The position numbers and the translations under genes were made by a program. Below, one piece after another: positions 31,532-40,798 of a DNA stretch of 64,000 bases (the stretch's first letter is position 1; every line of letters begins with the position of its first letter). The stretch spans positions 2,597,943 to 2,661,942 of the forward strand of contig NC_007626.1 of NCBI RefSeq assembly GCF_000009985.1, read 5' to 3'. The notes under the pieces were generated by a model. The model had not been told where the DNA came from and made no database searches. It saw nothing but the letters and a program-made list of their open reading frames with translations. Source of the DNA: Paramagnetospirillum magneticum AMB-1. Its GTDB lineage: Bacteria > Pseudomonadota > Alphaproteobacteria > Rhodospirillales > Magnetospirillaceae.

Positions 31532-32602
31532 CTACTTGCCACCGATGCGGTCCGCAAGATGCCCCGCCGCCAAGGCGAAGAAGGTGGAGCGGTTCCACTT
31601 CATGATGGTGCGGAAATTGTCATAGACCAGGAAGGCCGGACCCTTGGTGCCCTCGGCCAGGACGATGGAGGCGCTGATGTCGCGGGCCGGCAACGGCTTG
31701 CCGTCCGAGCCCTTGACCCCCAGGGCCGCCCATTCCTTCACCGTCTTGCGGGTATCGACGCCCAGGGCGGTACGCGGGAAGTCGGCGGGCAGCTTTACCG
31801 CCCGTCCCCAGGTCTGGTCACCCTTCCAGCCCTCCGACGACAGGTAATTGGCCGCCGAGGCCAGGGCATCGGCACGGTTGGTCCAGATGTTGCGCTTGCC
31901 GTCGCCATCCCAGTCCACCGCGAACTTAAGGAAGGTGGACGGCATGAACTGGCACTGGCCCATGGCCCCGGCCCACGAGCCGATCATGTTGGCCGGCTGG
32001 ATATGGCCCTGGTCGAGGATGGTCAGCGCATTCATCAACTCGGTGCGGAAATATTTCGAGCGCCGTCCGTCATAGGCCAGGGTCGCCAGGGACGACACCA
32101 CCGACATGCCGCCGGTGTTCTTGCCGAAATTGGTCTCGATGCCCCACAGCGCCACGACGAAGCGGGGCTGCACGCCATAGCGACGCTCGATCTCGGTGAG
32201 CAGCGCCTTGTTCTCGGCCAACTTGCGCCGCCCTTCTTCGACCCGGGCCTGGGACACGATGCGCCCCAGATACTCGTTGAAGGTCAGGGTGAATTCCGGC
32301 TGCTTGCGGTCCAGCTCGATCACCCGGTCGATATGGGTGACGTTGGCCAGGGCGGCGTCCAAGGTCTGGGACCGCAGCCCCTTCTCCAATCCTTCCGCCC
32401 GCACGCCGGCCAGAAAGGCGCCAAAGCCGCTTTCCGCCGTCGCCACCTGCGGCTCTGCCTGGGCCACCGGCTCCTCGGCCGAGGCGGCGCAACCGCCCAG
32501 GGCGAGCGCCGCCGTGGCAAACCCGGCCATCATCCAAGATTTCGTCGCCCAAGCCATGCGCCAAACCCCAAATCTGGTAAGCATCCGGGTGTTGTGCCAC
32601 AT
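31532..32602 (-). CDS. Lytic murein transglycosylase, MltB family
   Basis: Up to 356 residues; a start at 32557 would put the lipobox ALGGC about 20 residues from the N-terminus, which is more usual. The catalytic Glu sits in WGIETNFG, followed by MGQCQFMPSTF and DGDGKRNIWTNRADALAS, all SLT family 3 signatures. It cuts glycan strands to 1,6-anhydro ends in the periplasm. Confidence 0.92.
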   Translation of the reverse strand: MWHNTRMLTRFGVWRMAWATKSWMMAGFATAALALGGCAASAEEPVAQAEPQVATAESGFGAFLAGVRAEGLEKGLRSQTLDAALANVTHIDRVIELDRKQPEFTLTFNEYLGRIVSQARVEEGRRKLAENKALLTEIERRYGVQPRFVVALWGIETNFGKNTGGMSVVSSLATLAYDGRRSKYFRTELMNALTILDQGHIQPANMIGSWAGAMGQCQFMPSTFLKFAVDWDGDGKRNIWTNRADALASAANYLSSEGWKGDQTWGRAVKLPADFPRTALGVDTRKTVKEWAALGVKGSDGKPLPARDISASIVLAEGTKGPAFLVYDNFRTIMKWNRSTFFALAAGHLADRIGGK

Positions 32603-32622
32603 TTAAGCGGCCCAGCGCAATG

Positions 32623-33423
32623 TTAAGGCTGTGGCAGCAGCGTATCGGTCCACCCCATCAGGCGGTAGATGATCAGCCCCAGGCCTTCGTGGATCAGCGG
32701 TCCCAGGCCGGATATCCCCTTCTGGGGGCTGAACCGCAATTCGGACCACCAGGGCCGGCTGATCCCCGATGTCTGGTAGTCGACGGGAATGGGAACGACC
32801 GGCCAGCCCACGGCGCGGAAGCAGCCCACGGCACGCGGCATGTGCCAGGCCGAAGTGATCAGCAGCCAGGTTTCGCCTGGCTTGGGCTGCATAAGCTCCT
32901 TGGAAAGAGTGGCGTTCTCGCGGGTATTGCGGGAATCCCGCTCGAAGACCATGCGGCCGGTCTCGAATCCGATGTCGCGATAGAACATCTCGGCGTAATC
33001 GGCCTCCCGATGCTCCTGATCGAAGGCATTGCCCGAGCCGCCCGTGAACACCACCCGGGCCTCGGGATAGCGCCGGGCCAGCGGGATCATTTCCGTCATG
33101 CGGGTGACGGCGCTGCCCACGGAAACCTGTCCCCGGGCGGCGCTCTGTTCAGGGGATATGGCCCCGCCCAGGATGATGATGCCATCGACCTTGTCCGGCA
33201 GCGGATCAGGGGTTTGGAACCGATCCTCCAGCCAGGCCAAAGCCCACTTTTCCACCGGAAAAACTGACGTGAAAACAAGGGTCAGCAACGTGATGCTGAG
33301 AATCTTGCGGCCCAAGGACAGCCACCGGCGCGACAGAACCAGCAGCCAACCCAAAAGGATCAGCAGCATGAAAATCATGGCCGGATCGGTGACGAAGCCA
33401 AGCAGTTTGGACAGCAGGAACAT
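32623..33423 (-). CDS. YdcF/ElyC-type DUF218 membrane protein
   Basis: 266 residues with two N-terminal membrane helices (about 13-30 and 40-58) and a periplasmic DUF218 domain. Motifs GIIILGG, VVFTGGSG, ERDSRNTRENA and LLITSAWHMPRA match ElyC, which affects envelope polysaccharide carrier use. It starts beyond the MltB gene by only 21 bases in the same direction. Confidence 0.85.
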   Translation of the reverse strand: MFLLSKLLGFVTDPAMIFMLLILLGWLLVLSRRWLSLGRKILSITLLTLVFTSVFPVEKWALAWLEDRFQTPDPLPDKVDGIIILGGAISPEQSAARGQVSVGSAVTRMTEMIPLARRYPEARVVFTGGSGNAFDQEHREADYAEMFYRDIGFETGRMVFERDSRNTRENATLSKELMQPKPGETWLLITSAWHMPRAVGCFRAVGWPVVPIPVDYQTSGISRPWWSELRFSPQKGISGLGPLIHEGLGLIIYRLMGWTDTLLPQP

Positions 33424-33510
33424 GGGACCTACATGCCATGGCGGCCTTGGAAAGTCACGGGTGGCGTGAAGCGGAAGACGGCCCGAAGACCGCCTTCCAC
33501 CCCGCCTTGA

Positions 33511-34725
33511 CTACTTCTTGACCATGGGACAGGCCGAGCTTGCCAGGGGCTTGAACGCCTCGGCGGCGGGAATGGTGGCCTGGATGTTATAGAAATCCCA
33601 ATCCCCCTTGGATTGGGCCGGGGTCTTCACCTTGACCAGTAGCATGTCGTGGACCACTCGCCCGTCGGGACGAATGGCGGCGTTGCGCATCACCGCGTCG
33701 GAAATGGGCAACTCGCGCATCTTGGCCGCCACCGCCTTGGACTCGGTGGTCTTGGCCGCCGCCACGGCGCGCAGGTAATGCAGCACGCTGGAATAGGTGC
33801 CGGCCTGCACCATGGTGGGCTTGCGGTCCTTGAAGGCCTTTTGGAAGCGGGCGGCGAAAGCGCGGGCCTGATCGTCCTGGTCCCAGTAGAAGCCTTCGGT
33901 GAAGGTCAGTCCCTGGGCGATGTCCAGACCGAGGCTGCGGATGTCGGTCAGGAAGATCAGCAGCGGCACGACCTGCTGGCCACCCTGGACGATTCCGAAC
34001 TCGCGGGCGGTCTTGATGGCGTTGATGGTGTCGGCCGCGCCGTTGGCCAGGGCGATCACCTGAGCCTTGGAGCTTTGCGCCTGCAGCAGGAAGGACGACA
34101 TATCCGAGGAATTGAGCGGATGACGGACGCTTCCCACCACCTTGCCGCCCAACTGGTTGACCATGGCCATGGAATCGGCCTCCAGCGAATGGCCGAAGGC
34201 GTAGTCCACGGTCAGGAAATACCAGCTTTTGCCGCCCATCTTGGTGATGGCCTGGGCCGAGCCTGCCGCCAGGGCATAGGTGTCGAACATCCAGTGAAAG
34301 CCGGTGGCCGAGCAATCCTCGTTGGTCAGCTTGGTGGTGGCCGGGCCGGAATACATGGCGATGAAGTCGTGATCGAGGGTCAGCTTCTGCACCCCCAGCG
34401 CCACGGCCGAATTGGTCAGGTCGGCGATGGCGTTAACCTTGTTGACATCCGCCCATTCCCGAGCCTTCTGGACGCCGATGTCGGGCTTGTTCTGGTGGTC
34501 GATGGACAGCAGCTCGACCTTCATGCCCTTGCATTCCTTGGCCTGACAGTCGTCGATGGCCAATTGCGCCGCCGCCACCGAGCCGGGGCCGCCCATGTCC
34601 GAATAAGGTCCGGACATGTCAGAGAGAATCCCAATCTTGACCGTCTGCTCGGCCAGGGCCGGCATGGCGGCGAGCGTAAGGGCCATGGCGCCGGCCAAAG
34701 CCGGAATCCTTGCGTTCCTGATCAT
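33511..34725 (-). CDS. ABC transporter substrate-binding protein, branched-chain amino acid type
   Basis: 404 residues with a signal peptide (cleavage near ALAEQ). The mature start KIGILSDMSGPYSDMGG and the later two-lobe pattern are of the periplasmic-binding type I family (LivK-like). No permease or ATPase gene adjoins it; the liv operon lies 1.4 kb upstream behind tRNA-Ser and an aldo/keto reductase. Ligand unknown. A dyad AAACGAA-N6-TTCGTTT (34807-34826) upstream may be an operator. Confidence 0.9.
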   Translation of the reverse strand: MIRNARIPALAGAMALTLAAMPALAEQTVKIGILSDMSGPYSDMGGPGSVAAAQLAIDDCQAKECKGMKVELLSIDHQNKPDIGVQKAREWADVNKVNAIADLTNSAVALGVQKLTLDHDFIAMYSGPATTKLTNEDCSATGFHWMFDTYALAAGSAQAITKMGGKSWYFLTVDYAFGHSLEADSMAMVNQLGGKVVGSVRHPLNSSDMSSFLLQAQSSKAQVIALANGAADTINAIKTAREFGIVQGGQQVVPLLIFLTDIRSLGLDIAQGLTFTEGFYWDQDDQARAFAARFQKAFKDRKPTMVQAGTYSSVLHYLRAVAAAKTTESKAVAAKMRELPISDAVMRNAAIRPDGRVVHDMLLVKVKTPAQSKGDWDFYNIQATIPAAEAFKPLASSACPMVKK

Positions 34726-34806
34726 GAGAGCGTTTCCCCATCTGTGAAACCGGCGGGGGCTTCGCCCCTCGTTGCCTTCATGAAAACACAGCAGGGGGTG
34801 GCAAAG

Positions 34807-34826
34807 AAACGAATATATGTTCGTTT
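34807..34826. promoter_or_regulatory. Dyad upstream of the binding-protein gene
   Basis: AAACGAA and TTCGTTT with TATATG between. AT-rich and 82 bases from the start codon at 34725. It could be an operator or part of a promoter; nothing else supports it. Confidence 0.3.
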
Positions 34827-34888
34827 AAAAACTAGGGTTGCTGCCCCATTGCGCGGCCGGCGCCAGTGCGCTAAATCTGCGGCCCAGA

Positions 34889-34976
34889 GGATGGGTGGCA
34901 GAGTGGTCTATTGCACCGGTCTTGAAAACCGGAGGGGCGCAAGCCTCCGTGGGTTCGAATCCTACCCCATCCGCCA
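34889..34976 (+). tRNA. tRNA-Ser (anticodon UGA)
   Basis: An 88-base class II tRNA. The acceptor stem GGATGGG pairs with CCCATCC, the anticodon stem CCGGT/ACCGG encloses CTTGAAA with anticodon TGA at 34923-34925, the long variable arm is GGAGG...CCTCC, the T-arm holds GGTTCGAAT, and CCA is encoded at the end. It reads UCA-type serine codons. It ends directly beside the convergent aldo/keto reductase gene. No integrated element abuts it. Confidence 0.97.
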
Positions 34977-35840
34977 CTACGGCCCACCACCCAACAAGGC
35001 TTCCAGGGCCTGGCATTCCTCGGCCGAGAGGGCGAAGTCCGCGATCTCCAGATCCTCGCGCATGTGCACGGCCGAACTCGTCCCAGTTAGCGGGATGATT
35101 TCCTGCTGGCTGAGATAGCGGAAGAAAATCTGCGCCGCGCTCCGCCCGTGCCGGGCCATCAGCGACCTCGTCACGTCATGGGCGAGAATGTCGGGGTTGG
35201 CGGTCAGCGTCCAAAAGCTCTGATAGAAAATACCGTTCCGGCGGCAGTAGAGGCGCAGGACGCGATCGAAGCCGGTGGCTGCGTAGAAGCGATTCTGGAC
35301 CACGGCCGGCTTGATACGGGAGGTCTCGCACAGGTGGCGCAGCACCTCGGGATCGTAGCAATTGCTGATCCCCAGTTGCCGCACCCCGCCGCCATCGACC
35401 AGGGCCTCCATGGCTCCCCACACTTCCCGGAAATCGGAGGGATTGGGCAGAGGCGAATGCAGCACCAGGCCATCCAGGGTCTCGACGCCAAGATTGGCCC
35501 GGGACCGCTCGAACGATTGCGCCACCTGCCGGGCCAGGGGGGCCTGGGGATCATAAGGAAGGCGCTGGGGGTCCTGACCGGCCAGCGGCGTGAATTTGGT
35601 CTGCAGATAAAGGTCTTCCCGCCGCAAGCCCTTGGCCAATGCGGCGGCCAGCCCGGCGCCCACGCCGGCCTCGTCGTAGTGTTTGGGCTGGCAGGCGGTG
35701 TCGATGCCGCGAAAACCCGTGGCCAGGGCCAGTTCGACCAGCCCGGCGGTCCTGTCCTTCTTCCAGGCCGTGCCATAGAGAATCCGGGGGATCGCCACGC
35801 CGTGAATGGATGTCCAGGTTCCGTCTACCGCGCCGTCCAT
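34977..35840 (-). CDS. Aldo/keto reductase
   Basis: 287 residues, TIM-barrel oxidoreductase. DTACQPKHYDEAGVG holds the Asp/Tyr region, TKFTPL the Lys, VLHSPLP the His, and GISNCYD follows; NADP-binding residues near the C-terminus are plausible (TGTSS...REDL). It has the QPKHY subgroup insertion before the usual Tyr position. The substrate is unknown. Its stop codon touches the 3-prime end of tRNA-Ser on the other strand. Confidence 0.88.
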   Translation of the reverse strand: MDGAVDGTWTSIHGVAIPRILYGTAWKKDRTAGLVELALATGFRGIDTACQPKHYDEAGVGAGLAAALAKGLRREDLYLQTKFTPLAGQDPQRLPYDPQAPLARQVAQSFERSRANLGVETLDGLVLHSPLPNPSDFREVWGAMEALVDGGGVRQLGISNCYDPEVLRHLCETSRIKPAVVQNRFYAATGFDRVLRLYCRRNGIFYQSFWTLTANPDILAHDVTRSLMARHGRSAAQIFFRYLSQQEIIPLTGTSSAVHMREDLEIADFALSAEECQALEALLGGGP

Positions 35841-35934
35841 GGAATGCCCCCTGCCCAGATGCCTCGACTAGGTCGGGGCGATGGCCGCCGAATTCAAGTC
35901 TAACAGGCTGAGGAAAAGCCCCGCTTCGCGGCAG

Positions 35935-36075
35935 GGCACCCGCCCTGACCCGTTCGGAGGCACAGCCTCCGAACCTCCAGATTCTTTTTATCTCAATGGA
36001 TTAAAAAACTGAAGGGTTAGGGAAGCTGTGCTTCCCGATCGGGGGATCGGGGGCAAAAGCCCCCGAAGTGGAATT
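35935..36075 (-). terminator. Cluster of hairpins after the liv operon
   Basis: Three inverted repeats downstream of livF: 36049-36064 (GGGGGC, loop AAAA, GCCCCC), 36020-36036 (GGGAAGC, loop TGT, GCTTCCC, then a T run on minus at about 36002-36008) and 35952-35974 (perfect 10-bp stem GTTCGGAGGC). Together they likely end the operon and isolate the aldo/keto reductase gene. The 248 bases between the two genes hold no gene. Confidence 0.6.
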
Positions 36076-36088
36076 GTTCCGCAGCCTG

Positions 36089-36792
<704 letters not shown>

Positions 36793-36793
<1 letters not shown>

Positions 36794-37524
36794 CAGAGCT
36801 TCTCCTGTCCCAGATAGCATTCCAGCACCCTGGGGTCGCGCACCACCTCTTCGGGCGCGCCTTCGCAAACCGGCTTGCCGGTATTGATCACCACCACCCG
36901 CTGGGACAGCGCCATCACGGCGCGCATGACGTGCTCGATCAGCACGATGGTCAGGCCCGTCTCGCGGTTAAGCCTGCGGAAGGTCTCCACCATGCGGTCG
37001 GTCTCGGCCGGGCGCAGGCCGGCCATCACCTCGTCGAGCAGCAGCAGCTTGGGACCGGTGGCCAGGGCGCGGGCCACTTCCAGGCATTTGCGGTCGGGCA
37101 GCGTCAGGCCGCGGGCCATCTGGCGGCGCTTGTCGGCCAGCCCGAGAAGCTCCAGCACCTCGCGGGCCCGGCGCCGGGCCTGATCCACGTCATGAGTCCA
37201 GCGCAAGGCGCCGATCAGCACATTCTCTTCCACCGAGATGTTGCCGAACGGCTTGACCAGCTGGAAGGTGCGGCCGATTCCGGTCCGGCAGACCTGATCG
37301 GGACGCAGGCCGACCAGCGAGGCCCCCTCCATCTCGATCCGCCCCTCATCGGGCTCAAAGACACCGGCGATCATATTGAAAACAGTTGTTTTTCCGGCCC
37401 CGTTGGGTCCAATCAGCGCCACGACCTCGCCAGCGGCGACGCTGAACGACACGCCGTCCACGGCGCGCAGGCCCCGGAAGTTCTTGACCAGCCCTTCGAC
37501 CAGCAGCAACGGCGCGGCGCTCAA
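36793..37524 (-). CDS. livG: Branched-chain amino acid ABC transporter ATPase LivG type
   Basis: 243 residues. A TTG at 37524 that overlaps the livM stop is taken as the start, since no ATG or GTG fits the conserved N-terminus LLLVEGLVKNFRGLRAV. Walker A GPNGAGKTTV, Walker B LLLLDEVMAGL, and the LivG-specific extension around KPFGNISVEENVL are seen; the signature motif reads LTLPDRKCLE, as in other LivG proteins. Confidence 0.9.
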
Positions 37525-38513
37525 CGGTCGCCCTCCCCGTCTTCCTCGGGTTCCAGCCCCAGACGGGTCCGAATCCAGGGCCAAACGCCGTCGGGCAGGA
37601 ACTTGACGATGGCCAGCAGCGACAGGCCGTAGCACAGCTGCTTGATGCCTGCCGCCTTGAATCCCAGGGCCTCGGTGGCCATGGTGATCCCCTCGCCCAG
37701 GGGCGTCAGGATCAGCGCCCCGAGGATCGGCCCGAACAGGGTTCCCAGGCCCCCGACGATGGGCGCCAGGATGATCTCGATGGACCGGTTCATGCCGAAG
37801 GCCTGATTGGGGAACAGGTTGTTGTAGTAGAAGGCGAAGAACACGCCGCCCAGCGCGGTCAGTCCGGCCGACAGCATGACGGCATAAAGCTTGGCGCGGA
37901 ACACGTTGATGCCCAGCGCCGCCGCCGCCTCCTGGTCCTCGCGCACCGCCAGCCAAGTGTAGCCGAGGCGCGACCGCACCAGCTTCCGACACAGCAGGAA
38001 GATGCCCACGGTCATGGCCAGGATCAGGTAGTAGAACATCAAGGGATGGCCGCGCAGATGGATCAGGTCGATTCCGGTGCGGTCCCCCACCGGCAGGAAC
38101 AGGCCGCCGGGACCGCCCAGGCCGGGAATGTGCTCGAACAGGATGCGGGTGAACTCGGCGAAGGCGATGGTCAGCAGGGCGAAATAGACGCCCTTGACGC
38201 CGAAGCGGAACCCAAGCGCCCCGACGGCTCCCCCCACCAGCACGGCCGCCGCCACCGCCGCGAACAGCCCCAGGGCCGCCGGCACGCCCAGATGGACGAA
38301 CAGCGCCCCCGCCGTATAGGCGCCGAGCCCCACATAGAGGGTGTGGCCCAGGGACAATTGCCCGGCGAAGCCCATCATGATGTTCCACGCCTGGCCCACA
38401 TAGGCGAAATACATCACCACCACCAGCACCGACAGCAGGTAAGGCCCGGCCGCCAGCGGGGCCAGGGCGAAGGCGGCCAGCAACAGGCAAAGCAGAATGG
38501 CTTGGCGGCTCAT
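37521..38513 (-). CDS. livM: Branched-chain amino acid ABC transporter permease LivM type
   Basis: 330 residues with about ten membrane helices; GFAGQLSLGHTLYVGLGAYTAG and GGLGTLFGPILGA are typical of LivM. It overlaps livH and livG by 4 bases each. Confidence 0.93.
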   Translation of the reverse strand: MSRQAILLCLLLAAFALAPLAAGPYLLSVLVVVMYFAYVGQAWNIMMGFAGQLSLGHTLYVGLGAYTAGALFVHLGVPAALGLFAAVAAAVLVGGAVGALGFRFGVKGVYFALLTIAFAEFTRILFEHIPGLGGPGGLFLPVGDRTGIDLIHLRGHPLMFYYLILAMTVGIFLLCRKLVRSRLGYTWLAVREDQEAAAALGINVFRAKLYAVMLSAGLTALGGVFFAFYYNNLFPNQAFGMNRSIEIILAPIVGGLGTLFGPILGALILTPLGEGITMATEALGFKAAGIKQLCYGLSLLAIVKFLPDGVWPWIRTRLGLEPEEDGEGDR

Positions 38514-39382
38514 TTGCGCGCCCCCATCAGCCCCTGGGGCCGCAGCACCAGGATCAGGATCAGGATGGCGAAGCTGAACATGGCCTTCATGGAGGGCATC
38601 AGGAAATAGCCGGCCAGCACCTCGGACACGCCGATCAGGATGCCGCCCAGCAGGGCGCCGCCCATACTGCCCAGGCCGCCGACGATGACGATGATGAAAG
38701 CCAGCATGGTCAGTTCCGGCCCGCTGGAGGGCATCACGTCGATCAGCAGCGCCAGCAGCGCTCCGGCCGCGCCGACGCAGGCCGAGCCGATGCCGAAGGT
38801 CACGGCGTAAAGCTGCTTGACGTTCAGCCCGATCACCCTGGCGCCCACCAGATTGTCGGCACAGGCGCGGATGGCCTTGCCGGTCATGGTATGGCGGAAG
38901 AACAGCATCAGCAGGCCGGAAATGCCAAGCGCCGCGACGGCGGCCAGCAGGCGGACCTTATCGATCAGCAACGGCCCCACCTCGTAGGTGTCGAAGCCGT
39001 AGGGAACCTGGATGCCGTGGGCATCGGGGCCGAAGACCAGCAGCGAGCCGTTGACCATGATGATGGCCACGGCGACCAGCAGAATGAACTGCATGTGCTC
39101 GGGCTTGGAGACGAAGGCGTCGATCAGGCCGCGCTGCATGAGATAGCCCAGGGCGAACAGCAGCAGCGCGATCAGCGGCAGCCCGACCAGGGGATCGAGT
39201 TCCAGCCAGTTGAACAGCGCCCATGCGGCATACATGGCCAGCGCCGTCATCTCGCCATGGGCGAAATTGACCACGCGAACGACGCCGAAGATCACCGAAA
39301 GGCCCAGCGCCATCAGGCTGTAGACCAGTCCGGTCAGCAGGCCGGTGAGAATCTGGTTGGCGAGATCAATGCTCATGGGCAA
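38510..39382 (-). CDS. livH: Branched-chain amino acid ABC transporter permease LivH type
   Basis: 290 residues (or 288 from the Met two codons on). Membrane helices with LTGLVYSLMALGLSVIFGVVRVVNFAHGE, the LivH signature, and GGLGSMGGALLGGILIG. It follows the binding-protein gene after a strong hairpin, which probably lowers expression of the membrane genes relative to the binding protein. Confidence 0.93.
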   Translation of the reverse strand: MPMSIDLANQILTGLLTGLVYSLMALGLSVIFGVVRVVNFAHGEMTALAMYAAWALFNWLELDPLVGLPLIALLLFALGYLMQRGLIDAFVSKPEHMQFILLVAVAIIMVNGSLLVFGPDAHGIQVPYGFDTYEVGPLLIDKVRLLAAVAALGISGLLMLFFRHTMTGKAIRACADNLVGARVIGLNVKQLYAVTFGIGSACVGAAGALLALLIDVMPSSGPELTMLAFIIVIVGGLGSMGGALLGGILIGVSEVLAGYFLMPSMKAMFSFAILILILVLRPQGLMGARK

Positions 39383-39419
39383 AAAACATCCGACGGCCGC
39401 CCTGATCGGCGGCCGTCGG
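39381..39419 (-). terminator. Intercistronic terminator or attenuator between binding protein and livH
   Basis: A perfect 12-bp stem (39390-39401 with 39408-39419), 6-base loop, followed on minus by a run of six T (39381-39386). It lies between the binding-protein stop and the livH start. Confidence 0.75.
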
Positions 39420-39430
39420 CTTTTACATCA

Positions 39431-40660
39431 TCAGCCGCGCTGTTGCCAGCCCGGAGCCGGGAATACCGGCTTTGCCTCGGCCACATCGCTGGGCAGCACC
39501 ACCAGCGGCTTGCCGCCGAAATTCTGGATGGTGGCCGAGCGGGTGTTGGTGTTCTGGCCCTTGGCGTCGAAGGCGATGGGACCGCCGATCATCACGTGCT
39601 CGGCGATGTTGGTGGTGGGCAGCGCCGCCAGGATGGCCTTGGGATCATTGCTCCCTGCCCGCTTGGCGGCATCGGCGGCGATGAGGATGGCCTCGAAGGT
39701 GAAGCCGATGTTCATCTCGAACAGGGCGTCGGGATGGGACTTGCTGAACGCCTTGAGCAGCGCCTGCGACATGGCCGACTTGGGATTGATCCACGGCAGG
39801 TTGGTCATGCAATAGTCGGAATACTTGCCCAGCGTCTTGTAGAACTGGGTCTCGTACATGCCGGGGCTGCCGGGCGATACCACCGCCTTGGGCTCGAAGC
39901 GCTGCTTGACCATTTCGCGGATGGCGCGGATGCAATCGTCGCCGTGGGGCACCAGCAGCACCAGATCGGCGCCGGTGGCCTTGGCCTTGCCCACTTCCAC
40001 CGCCAGATCGCGGGCATTGCCGTCATAGGAGATGGTTTCCACCAGCGGGAACGGCATGTCGAGCGTCGGGAACAGCTTGTTGACCGCGCCGGCCATGGCG
40101 GTGCCGAAGGTGTCGTTGTTGTGCAGGAACACCGCCTTGGTGGGCGTGGTGCCGGTGACCTTGAACACGTCCTTCATGAGGGCCAGCCCCTCGGTCACCA
40201 GCTTGGGCGCCGTGGGGAAGTTGCGGAACAGCGTCTTGAAGCCCTGCTCGGTGATATTGGGCGCGGCGGCGATATTGACCACCAGCGGCACGCCCCGCTG
40301 CTCGCAGACCTGGGCCACCGCCAGGGTATGGGCGGAATCGAAGGCGCCGATCAGCACCTGGGCGCCGTCGGCGATCAGCTTCTCCGCCCGGGTGCGTGCC
40401 GTGTCGATATTGGTCTCGGTGTCGGCGATCATCAGCTGCACCGGCATGCCCATGTCGGCCAGCAGGCCGGGGGTAACCTCGGCGCCGCGCTTGCAGCTCT
40501 GGCCTTCGCGGGCAAGACCGCCCGACAGCGGCAGCAGCAGGCCGACCTTCAACGGCTGGGCGGCGCGCAGAGGCGCACCAAAGCCCAGGACGGCGGCGCC
40601 GGCCGCACCGGCGGCGAGGAAACCACGGCGATTGACCGTCGGCGAGGAATGCCCGGACAT
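39431..40660 (-). CDS. ABC transporter substrate-binding protein with Tat signal
   Basis: 409 residues from the ATG at 40660 behind an AAGGAG site. The N-terminus has a twin-arginine signal (NRRGFL, 10-15, then an Ala/Gly-rich hydrophobic core). The mature part (KVGLLLPLSGGLAREGQS) is a type I periplasmic-binding protein. First gene of the liv operon. Tat export of such a protein suggests folding before export; ligand not evident. Confidence 0.9.
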   Translation of the reverse strand: MSGHSSPTVNRRGFLAAGAAGAAVLGFGAPLRAAQPLKVGLLLPLSGGLAREGQSCKRGAEVTPGLLADMGMPVQLMIADTETNIDTARTRAEKLIADGAQVLIGAFDSAHTLAVAQVCEQRGVPLVVNIAAAPNITEQGFKTLFRNFPTAPKLVTEGLALMKDVFKVTGTTPTKAVFLHNNDTFGTAMAGAVNKLFPTLDMPFPLVETISYDGNARDLAVEVGKAKATGADLVLLVPHGDDCIRAIREMVKQRFEPKAVVSPGSPGMYETQFYKTLGKYSDYCMTNLPWINPKSAMSQALLKAFSKSHPDALFEMNIGFTFEAILIAADAAKRAGSNDPKAILAALPTTNIAEHVMIGGPIAFDAKGQNTNTRSATIQNFGGKPLVVLPSDVAEAKPVFPAPGWQQRG

Positions 40661-40798
40661 GACTTGCTCCTTGCAGGAAATGAGAGGGGCAAGACTAGCC
40701 TTTCGGCGCCATTGGGGCAATGAGGTCATACCCCCTTATGGCGGACGGCGATCCGTATTATGCTGGGGGTCAATTTTGCAATCGAAGGTTCACGCTCC

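Noticed and set aside
34889..34976. tRNA-Ser as the attachment site of a genomic island
   Set aside because: No partial tRNA repeat or integrase was seen nearby, and both flanks carry ordinary host genes.
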